Source of the DNA: Candidatus Woesearchaeota archaeon
GTDB lineage: Archaea > Nanobdellota > Nanobdellia > Woesearchaeales > WJKV01
NCBI GenBank assembly: GCA_019323355.1
Contig: JAHWHI010000094.1
Coordinates: 1-6,094 of the forward strand
Reading direction: 5' to 3'
DNA length: 6,094 bases
Shown piece by piece: positions 1-5,590 of the stretch. The notes under the pieces were generated by a model, which saw only the letters and a program-made list of their open reading frames with translations, was not told the origin of the DNA and did not search any database. Made by a program: the position numbers and the translations under genes. The stretch's first letter is position 1, and each line of letters opens with the position of its first letter.

Positions 1-433
1 AAGAAGTTATTCCCAAAGCACTCAGTAAAATCAGCAGTGCCAAAAGGAAAAAAATGATGTCTTCTGCCAGAGATTTCCAGGTAATTGGTATCTTGAACTT
101 TGCTCCCAGACATCCGCAGTTTTTCAGTTTCTTGTGCGTTGCCAATGCAAACATTACCATTGTACCGAACAGAATGGCCATAAGCATAGATAACACTGCG
201 GCATATACCAAATAGAATCCTGCAATAAGCATAGCCCCAACAATAACTTCGACAAAAGGCAAAATGTATGCAGGAGTTTTACCAACTCGTCTTGTCAGCT
301 CGCTGTAGCCTTCCACAATATAGACAAAACCTTTCAAATCAATTATCTTCAGGAATCCGGATACTATCAATGCTGCTCCAACTAATACTCTTATTATCAA
401 GATCAAAGTTGGATTAAACAAAAATTCTAGCAT
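1..433 (-). CDS. DoxX/MauE-like four-helix membrane protein, N-terminal part (cut by window edge)
   Basis: The reverse strand reads open from an ATG at 433 down to base 2, giving 144 residues beginning MLEFLFNPTLILIIRVLVGA. Four hydrophobic stretches lie at about residues 8-28, 55-76, 78-98 and 126-143. The pattern of one N-terminal helix, a loop with GFVYIVEGYSEL, then paired helices and a short loop with NCGCLG (Cys106, Cys108) is that of the DoxX/MauE superfamily. These are small inner-membrane proteins linked to thiol or quinone redox chemistry; MauE members typically carry a CGC motif in this loop. A strong SD (GAGGTGA, 446-440) lies 6 bases before the ATG and supports the start. The C-terminus is outside the window, so total length is unknown. 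It is separated from the ribosomal genes by 96 bases and its own promoter. The family assignment is from recall of the pattern; the exact function is not known. Confidence 0.7.
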   Translation of the reverse strand, partial: MLEFLFNPTLILIIRVLVGAALIVSGFLKIIDLKGFVYIVEGYSELTRRVGKTPAYILPFVEVIVGAMLIAGFYLVYAAVLSMLMAILFGTMVMFALATHKKLKNCGCLGAKFKIPITWKSLAEDIIFFLLALLILLSALGITS

Positions 434-482
434 GTTTTCACCTCTTTTTAGATTGTTTATTGATATGTTCTAACAATATCAT

Positions 483-491
483 CTATATAAG
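483..491 (-). promoter_or_regulatory. Box A (TATA) promoter of the DoxX/MauE-like gene
   Basis: On the minus strand this reads CTTATATAG, close to the archaeal box A consensus. A start of transcription about 25 bases downstream would fall near 461-463, giving a leader of roughly 28 bases that includes the GAGGTGA SD. This suggests the membrane-protein gene is transcribed separately from S10. The transcription start is inferred from spacing only. Confidence 0.55.
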
Positions 492-529
492 TCTTATTAT
501 GGTTTTGCTAGGATTTTAGAAGTCTAGAA

Positions 530-838
530 TTATTCAAGCATCTCGATCTCGATGTTCAGGTTCTCTGGGATCGGAACCTTCATGACCAGTCTCAGGGCAC
601 GTTCATCAAGACCTAGATCTATAAGCCGTTTATGAATACGCATTTCGTAATTTTCAAAAGAAGCCTTGCCGTCACCACACGGCGATTTTCTGGTGGTAAT
701 CTTGAGTTTTTTTGTGGGTAAGGGTATTGGTCCTCGCATCATTACTCCGGTCTTCTCGGAGATATCTGCAATGTAGTCACAGACTTCGTTGATCTTGCCG
801 ATGTCCGTGCTTGCTAGTTTTATTCTCGCTCTTTGCAT
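530..838 (-). CDS. rps10: 30S ribosomal protein S10 (uS10)
   Basis: This 102-residue protein is full length for an archaeal S10. It begins MQRARIKLASTDIGKINEVC and shows the family blocks GPIPLPTKKLKITTRKSP (about 36-53) and YEMRIHKRLIDL (about 64-75), ending in the usual acidic IEIEMLE. S10 belongs to the head of the small ribosomal subunit. It lies 78 bases downstream of EF-1A on the same strand, the classic archaeal tuf-rpsJ neighbour pair, and is probably at least partly cotranscribed with it. The only SD-like element before the ATG is a weak AGGG at about 850-847. I see no convincing box A in the gap, so expression likely depends on read-through from EF-1A. Confidence 0.96.
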   Translation of the reverse strand: MQRARIKLASTDIGKINEVCDYIADISEKTGVMMRGPIPLPTKKLKITTRKSPCGDGKASFENYEMRIHKRLIDLGLDERALRLVMKVPIPENLNIEIEMLE

Positions 839-894
839 TTTTCTTACCCTATGATAATGCTCAAGTTTATCATACCAGTTTTATGTGGGATGTG

Positions 895-909
895 AAATAA
901 AAATAAAAA
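895..909 (-). terminator. T-rich tract after EF-1A, possible partial terminator
   Basis: Starting 8 bases beyond the EF-1A stop codon, the minus strand carries two runs of five T and one of three T, each separated by an A. Archaeal RNA polymerases terminate at T-runs without needing a hairpin, so this could stop a fraction of transcripts between EF-1A and S10. No strong promoter follows, which argues for partial rather than complete termination. It could also simply be an AT-rich spacer. Confidence 0.35.
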
Positions 910-916
910 GTTAAAT

Positions 917-2206
917 TTATTTAAGTTCTTTCTTCTTCACATCAATACACATACCAGCTGCTACTGTCTTTCCTGAGTCCCTGATAGCGAAGTTGCTCAT
1001 CTGTGGAATGTCTGATTTCTTCTCGATAACGACATTCTGTGTAGGTTTCAGTTTGACAATAGCTGCATCCCCCCTCTTGATAAAGTCTGGATTTTCTTTC
1101 AGTACTTCACCAGAAGCAGGATTGATCTGTTTCTGCAGTTCGATAAACTGGCACGCTACTTGTGCTGTATGTAAGTGGAATACTGGTGTGTATCCTACTG
1201 TGATGACAGACGGGTGGTCCAGTACAATGATCTGTGCTGTGAATTCTTCAGCAACTGTTGGTACATTGTCTGGGTGGCCGATTACGTCACCACGAGCAAT
1301 ATCCTTTTTCTCGATGCCTCTAACGTTGAAACCAACGTTGTCACCAGGTTCTGCTTTTGGAAGCATTTCGTGGTGCATCTCGATGGATTTGACTTCTCCA
1401 ACAACACCTTTACCTTCTCTTGCAGGAACCGCAATGATCTTGTCGCCTGTTTTCATGACACCAGTCTCGATCCTTCCAACTGGAACAACACCGATACCTT
1501 TGATGTTGTAGACTTCCTGGATAGGCAGTCTCAATGGAAGCTCTGTTGGTTTTTCTGGTGCTTCGAACTTGTCAAGCTGTTCCAATAGAGTTGGACCTGT
1601 GTACCATGGCATCTTGTCTGTCTTCTTTGCAACATTGTCTCCTGGAAGAGATGCAATCGGGATGAATGCAATCTGGTCAGGATTGTAACCAACTGTCTTC
1701 AGAAGAGCAGATACCTGTTCTTTAACTTCCTTGAACCTTGCTTCGCTATAGCTAGGCATGTCCATCTTGTTAACTGCTATGATAATCTGCTTAACACCAA
1801 GTGTTCTTGCCAGGAAGACGTGTTCCTTTGTCTGAGCCTGGACACCTTCGTTAGCTGCAACACAGATAACACCTGCGTCTGCCTGCGAAGCTCCTGTGAT
1901 CATGTTCTTGATAAAGTCTCTGTGACCTGGAGCGTCGATTATTGTGAAATAATATTTGTCTGTCTCGAACTTTTTGTGAGCAAGGTCGATTGTAACTCCT
2001 CTTTCCTGCTCTTCTTTCAGGTTGTCCATGACGTATGCGAATTCGAAACCTGCTTTTCCTAGTTGCTGTGCTTTTTCCTTCAGCTTTCGCATTGTCTGTT
2101 CATCAATTGTTCCTGTGTCGAATAAAAGTCTTCCAACTGTGGTAGACTTTCCGTGGTCTACGTGACCAATAAATACCAAATTTATGTGTGGTTTTTGTGC
2201 TGCCAT
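917..2206 (-). CDS. tuf: Translation elongation factor 1-alpha (aEF-1A, archaeal EF-Tu)
   Basis: The 429-residue product is the GTPase that brings aminoacyl-tRNA to the ribosomal A site. All GTP-binding motifs are intact: G1 GHVDHGKS (14-21), switch I with ERGVTID and Thr72, G3 DAPGH (91-95) and G4 NKMD (146-149). The G5 region, IPIASLPGDN, matches the archaeal form. Domain 2 begins near 220 (LPLRLPIQEVYNIKGIGVVPVGRIETG) and domain 3 near 320, ending in SNFAIRDSGKTVAAGMCIDVKKKELK. Length is normal for archaea and nothing appears broken. The ATG has a strong SD, GGAGGAG at 2221-2215, 8 bases upstream. A 138-base gap with its own box A and a leader hairpin separates it from EF-2, so it can be made independently of the upstream ribosomal genes. 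S10 follows. SelB and aIF2-gamma are excluded by the EF-1A-specific motifs and length. Confidence 0.98.
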   Translation of the reverse strand: MAAQKPHINLVFIGHVDHGKSTTVGRLLFDTGTIDEQTMRKLKEKAQQLGKAGFEFAYVMDNLKEEQERGVTIDLAHKKFETDKYYFTIIDAPGHRDFIKNMITGASQADAGVICVAANEGVQAQTKEHVFLARTLGVKQIIIAVNKMDMPSYSEARFKEVKEQVSALLKTVGYNPDQIAFIPIASLPGDNVAKKTDKMPWYTGPTLLEQLDKFEAPEKPTELPLRLPIQEVYNIKGIGVVPVGRIETGVMKTGDKIIAVPAREGKGVVGEVKSIEMHHEMLPKAEPGDNVGFNVRGIEKKDIARGDVIGHPDNVPTVAEEFTAQIIVLDHPSVITVGYTPVFHLHTAQVACQFIELQKQINPASGEVLKENPDFIKRGDAAIVKLKPTQNVVIEKKSDIPQMSNFAIRDSGKTVAAGMCIDVKKKELK

Positions 2207-2235
2207 TCTAAATACTCCTCCATATTTACTAAATC

Positions 2236-2262
2236 GTAAAACCCCTCTTTTTCCGGTTTTAC
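2236..2262 (-). promoter_or_regulatory. Leader hairpin upstream of EF-1A
   Basis: A perfect 8-bp inverted repeat (GTAAAACC at 2262-2255 and GGTTTTAC at 2243-2236) encloses an 11-base purine-rich loop (GGAAAAAGAGG). From the predicted start near 2270 it would lie in the 5' part of the EF-1A leader, with its foot 14 bases before the SD. A second copy of AAACC at 2270-2266 could compete for the same GGTTT arm, so two alternative stems are possible. Function is not known; a role in mRNA stability or translational control is inference. Confidence 0.5.
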
Positions 2263-2291
2263 CCCGGTTTCCCTTGAAAAAATAACCCCCA

Positions 2292-2306
2292 TTTATAAAG
2301 CTTTTG
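2292..2306 (-). promoter_or_regulatory. EF-1A promoter (BRE-like CAAAA plus box A TTTATAAA)
   Basis: The minus strand reads CAAAAGCTTTATAAA: an A-rich TFB-recognition-like segment directly before a TATA box. A start about 26 bases downstream of the box centre would lie near 2270, leaving a leader of roughly 64 bases. The L7Ae promoter has the same CAAAA-N2-TTTATAAA arrangement. A second TATA-like stretch (ATATATAA at 2332-2325) lies further upstream and might be an alternative box. Confidence 0.65.
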
Positions 2307-2313
2307 CCTTATA

Positions 2314-2334
2314 CCATATACGGGTTATATATGG
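2314..2334. repeat. 7-bp perfect inverted repeat between EF-2 and EF-1A
   Basis: CCATATA (2314-2320) and TATATGG (2328-2334) form a perfect inverted repeat around a 7-base spacer. It begins 10 bases beyond the EF-2 stop codon and ends just upstream of the EF-1A box A. It could be a 3'-end hairpin for the EF-2 transcript or an operator next to the EF-1A promoter. No T-run follows it, which weakens the terminator reading. Its AT-rich arms could also arise by chance. Confidence 0.4.
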
Positions 2335-2344
2335 AAAACCCTGC

Positions 2345-4516
2345 CTAAAGTGTCTCTTTCTCACCCAGACCTTTTCTCTGCTTGAGCTGGGCTATGACTT
2401 TGCCCTGAAGTTCTCCAGGTAGCCGCTCGAAAGTCTGGTCAACAAGTGACTGTGAACCTCGTCCGCCTGTCGCGGATCTCAGGTCGTTGCTTAATCCAAA
2501 CATCTCTGCAACCGGCAGTTTTGCAATGACTGTGACCTCATCGCCTTCCTGCTGCATATCAAGCAATTGCCCTCTTTTGTTAGAGACAAGTTTTGACAAT
2601 TCACCCATGTATTCTGCTGGCGCGACAAACTGCATCTGCTGGATAGGTTCGAAAAGTACAGGAGCTGCCATTGCCATCGCCCCTCTGATACCTTCCCTTA
2701 CTGCAGGATACATCTGTCCAGGACCTCTGTGGATCGCGTCCTCGTGCAGCTTACAGTCGTCAAATATTACTTTGACACCGATGCACGGCTCTCTTGCCAG
2801 CGGCCCTGCTCTCATGACATCCTCAAACATGTCAAGAAGCATCTCCATGATCTCTCCAATCTGGACAATACCTCTTGTAGCGTCGATGAAAATGTTTCCA
2901 TTGTAGATGTCTTTTACTGAACCAGCTGTCTTTGTGTCGTAGCCAAGATCCCTGAAAGTATCGACGATTGTCTGATCCTTTTTCTTGATCCTTCCTTCCT
3001 GAAGTTTTCCTAGCTTGATAGCTTCTCTTACCTCTGGCTCTAAAGGCTCGACATAAAAGTATAATTTGTTGTGCTTGTTAGGAGATTTTCCTTCGCAAGC
3101 AGTTGGGTTTTTCCGCAGAACAGCCTCTCTGTAGACAACAATAGGCGGAGATGTCTTGACATCAATGCCTTTCTCTGTCTTGATCCTGTTCTCGATAACT
3201 TCAAGGTGAAGCTCTCCCATACCGCTCATCAGGTGTTCTCCTGTTGATTCGTTGATCTCGATGACAATCGAAGGATCCTCCTTGTTGACCTGTCTCAAGA
3301 CTTCGATCAGTTTCGGCAGATCAGAAGGTCTTGCCGCTTCAATTGCTTTTGTGACAACAGGCTCGAAGATGTGAGTTATAGCCTCGAACGGTGTAATCGG
3401 ATTTGTGGAGACTGTCTCTCCTGGACGTCCGCCTTCGCCTAATCCTACCAGCCCAACAATGTTTCCAGCGACAGCACCGTCGACCTGGATCCTTTGCGCG
3501 CCTTTGTAGAGATTGACCTGCTGCACCCTTACATTCTTTTTCGCAAGGTTAAGATAGACAGTGTCCCCTTTGTTTATTGTCCCTGAGAACAATCTTCCTG
3601 CGCATACCTCTCCAGCGTGCTTGTCAACTACAACTTTGATTACAATAAAAGCTGCCGGACCTTTTGGGTCGCAGGTTGCAAGTGCCTTCCCTTCTGTTGA
3701 TTCAACATCTCCGTGCCAGATCTGCGGGATCCGGTACTTCTGTGCTGTAAGTGGATTTGGAAGATGCTTGATGACAGCTCCGAGTACAACCTCGTGGATA
3801 GGCGCTTTTTTCGCAAGCTCCTTCCATGTGTCATTGTTATATGCATCGTAAACATCCTTGAATGAGATATTCTTTTTCTTCATGTAATCCATTGACAATC
3901 CCCAGTTATGGAATGCTGAACCAAAACATACAGAACCATCCTGGACACTCAGGTTCCAGTCAAGCCCGCTGCCCTCTGTGATCATGCTTACGAACTTGTT
4001 AACTTTTGTGATTATTTTTATCAGTCTTTCCTGCATCTGCTCTGGTGTCAGCTGCAATTCTTTGATCAGACGATCCATCTTATTGATGAAAAGAATAGGT
4101 TTGTCCTTTTCTTTCAGTGCCTGCCTTAGGACAGTCTCTGTCTGAGGCATCATTCCTTCTACAGCACAAACAACAACAATTGTACCGTCGACAGCTCTCA
4201 TAGCTCTTGTGACGTCACCGCCAAAATCTACGTGACCTGGAGTGTCTATAAGGTTGATCAAATATTCTTCACCGTCATATGTGTGGACCATGGATACGTT
4301 GGCAGCGTCGATAGTGATACCTCTTGCCTGCTCGTCCTCCTTGAAATCAAGCGCTAACTGCTTTCCTGCCAGCTCCTCTGACATCATACCTGCGCCTGCA
4401 AGCAGATTATCTGAGAAAGTTGTCTTTCCGTGGTCGATATGCGCAGAAACAGCAATATTTCTGATATGGGTCGGTTTATTCATCAACTTTAATACACGTT
4501 CTGTCATGGATACCAT
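2345..4516 (-). CDS. fusA: Translation elongation factor 2 (aEF-2, archaeal EF-G)
   Basis: The 723-residue product is the GTPase that drives tRNA-mRNA translocation. Motifs are complete: G1 AHIDHGKT (25-32), switch I ARGITID with Thr68, G3 DTPGH (91-95), G4 NKMD (145-148) and a G5-like GSAFHNWG near 199. Domain II follows from about 280 (AAFIVIKVVVDKHAGEV), and domain III holds STGEHLMSGMGELHLEV. Domain IV carries the diphthamide loop DAIHRGPGQ with the target histidine at 596. Domain V contains PAEYMGELSKLVSNKRGQL. The end, QLKQRKGLGEKETL, is somewhat shorter than the usual archaeal/eukaryotic tail, which continues with a Pro-rich stretch and an aromatic-acidic finish. The start is set by AGGTGA (4528-4523), six bases before the ATG; the next in-frame ATG at 4507 is too far away. 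It follows L24e by 10 bases and is probably cotranscribed with L7Ae-S28e-L24e. Confidence 0.98.
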   Translation of the reverse strand: MVSMTERVLKLMNKPTHIRNIAVSAHIDHGKTTFSDNLLAGAGMMSEELAGKQLALDFKEDEQARGITIDAANVSMVHTYDGEEYLINLIDTPGHVDFGGDVTRAMRAVDGTIVVVCAVEGMMPQTETVLRQALKEKDKPILFINKMDRLIKELQLTPEQMQERLIKIITKVNKFVSMITEGSGLDWNLSVQDGSVCFGSAFHNWGLSMDYMKKKNISFKDVYDAYNNDTWKELAKKAPIHEVVLGAVIKHLPNPLTAQKYRIPQIWHGDVESTEGKALATCDPKGPAAFIVIKVVVDKHAGEVCAGRLFSGTINKGDTVYLNLAKKNVRVQQVNLYKGAQRIQVDGAVAGNIVGLVGLGEGGRPGETVSTNPITPFEAITHIFEPVVTKAIEAARPSDLPKLIEVLRQVNKEDPSIVIEINESTGEHLMSGMGELHLEVIENRIKTEKGIDVKTSPPIVVYREAVLRKNPTACEGKSPNKHNKLYFYVEPLEPEVREAIKLGKLQEGRIKKKDQTIVDTFRDLGYDTKTAGSVKDIYNGNIFIDATRGIVQIGEIMEMLLDMFEDVMRAGPLAREPCIGVKVIFDDCKLHEDAIHRGPGQMYPAVREGIRGAMAMAAPVLFEPIQQMQFVAPAEYMGELSKLVSNKRGQLLDMQQEGDEVTVIAKLPVAEMFGLSNDLRSATGGRGSQSLVDQTFERLPGELQGKVIAQLKQRKGLGEKETL

Positions 4517-4522
4517 AATAAT

Positions 4523-4528
4523 TCACCT
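4523..4528 (-). promoter_or_regulatory. SD of EF-2, overlapping the L24e stop codon
   Basis: The L24e TAG stop (4529-4527) runs straight into the SD, reading TAGGTGA. Spacing to the EF-2 ATG is six bases, which fixes the start at 4516. The fusion of stop and SD suggests that a ribosome finishing L24e sits on the EF-2 initiation region, so the two genes may be translationally coupled. Confidence 0.7.
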
Positions 4529-4706
4529 ATTTCTTCTTCTCCTTCTTCTTTTTTGTAACCCATTTTGTTTCCAATGGCTTACGTTTCAGCTTGAGCATGT
4601 TCTTCTCGCACTTCATAGTACAAAAATACATAATCTTGCCGGATTTCTGGACATACATCTTTCCTGTATGTTTCATTGATTTTCCGCAAAAAGTACAGTT
4701 TGCCAT
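4527..4706 (-). CDS. rpl24e: 50S ribosomal protein L24e (eL24), zinc-ribbon type
   Basis: This 59-residue protein starts MANCTFCGKSM and has the L24e zinc-binding pattern C-x2-C-x21-C-x3-C (Cys4, 7, 29, 33). The family's YFCTMKCEKNMLKLKRKPLETKW block follows. It is a large-subunit protein, usually 55-65 residues in archaea. The C-terminus is an extra lysine-rich tail (KKKKEKKK) that likely contacts rRNA. I chose the ATG at 4706 over the in-frame ATG at 4712 (which would add Met-Ile) because GGAGG lies 9 bases from the former but only 3 from the latter, and because family members begin just before the first CxxC. It lies between S28e and EF-2. The L7Ae-S28e-L24e trio is a conserved archaeal order. 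Confidence 0.95.
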   Translation of the reverse strand: MANCTFCGKSMKHTGKMYVQKSGKIMYFCTMKCEKNMLKLKRKPLETKWVTKKKKEKKK

Positions 4707-4715
4707 TATCATCAG

Positions 4716-4720
4716 CCTCC
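4716..4720 (-). promoter_or_regulatory. SD of L24e, overlapping the S28e stop codon
   Basis: GGAGG begins on the last base of the S28e TAG stop (TAGGAGG). It decides between two nearby ATGs: 3 bases to the one at 4712 and 9 bases to the one at 4706. The second is the more workable spacing. The overlap mirrors the L24e/EF-2 junction. Confidence 0.65.
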
Positions 4721-5028
4721 TATTTCCTTCGGCCTCCGCCTTTCATCTTCTGTGCTTCGATCTCTGTCTCTCTCAGCATCAGAATGTCGCCCAGTCTCAC
4801 TGGACCTTTGACATTACGTCTCATGACCTTGTTAGAATCACGCCCATCAAGGATCTTGCATCTAACCTGAGTAGCTTCTCCCCGGACACCTGTCCTTCCT
4901 ACAATCTCTTCTACCTGTGCTCTGAAAGCGTGAGTGAATGATACTACACCTTTAGCTTTTTCGTCGCTGCCCTTTTTTCTAGGGCCTCTTCCTCTTTCAG
5001 GCTGTTTTTGATTTTCTGGTGGTGCCAT
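4720..5028 (-). CDS. rps28e: 30S ribosomal protein S28e (eS28) with an N-terminal extension
   Basis: Residues about 38-95 are a clear S28e core: VEEIVGRTGVRGEATQVRCKILDGRD, then RRNVKGPVRLGDILMLRETEIEA. S28e is an OB-fold small-subunit protein near the mRNA exit/platform. Most archaeal S28e proteins are about 70 residues; this one has 102. The excess is a Pro/Gln/Arg/Lys-rich N-terminus of about 30 residues (MAPPENQKQPERGRGPRKKG) joined by VVSFTHAFRAQ. There is no in-frame ATG, GTG or TTG in the stretch just before the core: the Val-Val pair is GTA-GTA and the next Met is in NKVM. The extension is therefore genuinely encoded. The ATG follows the L7Ae stop by only 2 bases and has no good SD of its own, which points to termination-reinitiation coupling with L7Ae. 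Confidence 0.93.
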   Translation of the reverse strand: MAPPENQKQPERGRGPRKKGSDEKAKGVVSFTHAFRAQVEEIVGRTGVRGEATQVRCKILDGRDSNKVMRRNVKGPVRLGDILMLRETEIEAQKMKGGGRRK

Positions 5029-5030
5029 TT

Positions 5031-5528
5031 TTATTCTGCTTTTTCTTCAGGTTCTTTAGCTTCTTCCTCTGCTGGAGCTTCTTTCTCAGCAGGTTTTGCT
5101 TTCTTCTCTTTCTTTGGTTTCTCTTCTGCCTTCTCTTCCTTAGGCTCTTCCTTTTTCTCTGGCTTGGCAGTCTCGCCTGTCATCTGCTTGACCTGTTCTA
5201 CGATCTTTGCGATAACACGCTTTGCTTCGCCTTCTTTAGTAATAGAAACACACGCAGTGCCAACTTCAAGTCCAGAAGCTGCGCCCAGCTCTTCTTTTGC
5301 ACCGACCTTTACGCATACAATGCCTTTCTCTTTTGAGAGTCCTGGCAGGTGCATGACTATCTCTGCTGGATTTACATCGCCTGCAATCGCGACCAACTTT
5401 GCTGTTCCACGCTCGATAGACTTTGTTACTTCATTGCAACCTTTAGATATCTTTCCAGTTGCTTTAGCCTGTTCAATAGCTTTGTAGGTTTCTTCAACCA
5501 ATTCTTTTGGTATATCAGTTCCAACCAT
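5031..5528 (-). CDS. rpl7ae: 50S ribosomal protein L7Ae (kink-turn-binding protein) with a charged C-terminal tail
   Basis: Residues 1-118 form the L7Ae domain: IPKELVEETYKAIEQAKATGKI, the RNA-binding GCNEVTK (30-36) and SIERGTAKLVAIAGDVNPAEIVMHLP (37-62), then KEELGAASGLEVGTACVSI (78-96). L7Ae binds kink-turns in 23S rRNA, box C/D and H/ACA guide RNAs and RNase P RNA. Family members are about 120-125 residues; this one has 165. The surplus, about 119-165, is a low-complexity tail of Lys, Glu, Pro and Ala, of a kind I associate with DPANN ribosomal proteins. It is the first gene of the L7Ae-S28e-L24e-EF-2 run. A TAA lies three codons upstream of the ATG and rules out a longer form. Its leader contains a kink-turn-like hairpin, which suggests the protein controls its own synthesis. 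Confidence 0.97.
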   Translation of the reverse strand: MVGTDIPKELVEETYKAIEQAKATGKISKGCNEVTKSIERGTAKLVAIAGDVNPAEIVMHLPGLSKEKGIVCVKVGAKEELGAASGLEVGTACVSITKEGEAKRVIAKIVEQVKQMTGETAKPEKKEEPKEEKAEEKPKKEKKAKPAEKEAPAEEEAKEPEEKAE

Positions 5529-5540
5529 TTTAAATTACAA

Positions 5541-5547
5541 CCTCCTC
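5541..5547 (-). promoter_or_regulatory. SD of L7Ae with long spacing
   Basis: GAGGAGG is a strong match to the archaeal 16S 3' end, but it lies 12 bases before the L7Ae ATG, longer than at the other genes here. Its last four bases plus the next U (GAGGU, 5544-5540) repeat the first five bases of the upstream hairpin arm at 5590-5586. The arm that pairs with one could therefore pair with the other. Confidence 0.6.
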
Positions 5548-5569
5548 AATAATGTACCATTTGATAATC

Positions 5570-5590
5570 GAGATAGAAACACTCTACCTC
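5570..5590 (-). promoter_or_regulatory. Second hairpin in the L7Ae leader
   Basis: GAGGTAGA (5590-5583) pairs with TCTATCTC (5577-5570) through eight consecutive pairs, one of them G-U, around a GTGTT loop. It sits two bases after the kink-turn-like element. The 3' arm's AUCUC can alternatively pair with GAGGU over the SD, and the 5' arm's GGUA can alternatively pair with UACC at 5625-5622. The stem is visible in the sequence; the regulatory role is inferred. Confidence 0.5.

Noticed and set aside
993..2062. Plus-strand ORFs opposite EF-1A (up to 172 codons)
   Set aside because: They lie wholly antisense to a clear elongation-factor gene, and their translations show no recognisable family or sensible composition.
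4530..4555. TTC/TTCTT-rich stretch that looks like a simple repeat
   Set aside because: It is the reverse complement of the Lys/Glu codons of the L24e C-terminal tail and needs no separate explanation.
2487..4679. Plus-strand ORFs opposite EF-2 and L24e, and a 71-codon minus ORF at 3640-3855
   Set aside because: All are out-of-frame shadows of EF-2 or L24e with atypical residue composition.
4710..4712. Upstream in-frame ATG of L24e (would add Met-Ile)
   Set aside because: Only 3 bases separate it from the GGAGG SD, while the next ATG at 4706 has a workable 9-base spacing and matches the family's N-terminus.
5008..5552. Plus-strand ORFs opposite L7Ae rich in Ser/Phe/Leu
   Set aside because: They arise from the antisense of the Lys/Glu-rich L7Ae tail; hydrophobic repeats of this sort are expected from reversed AAR/GAR codons.
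5546..5560. Four-codon upstream ORF (ATG GTA CAT TAT TGA, minus strand) ending in the L7Ae SD
   Set aside because: It has no SD of its own, and a run this short is likely by chance in an AT-rich leader. I kept it out of the annotation although its stop overlaps the SD.
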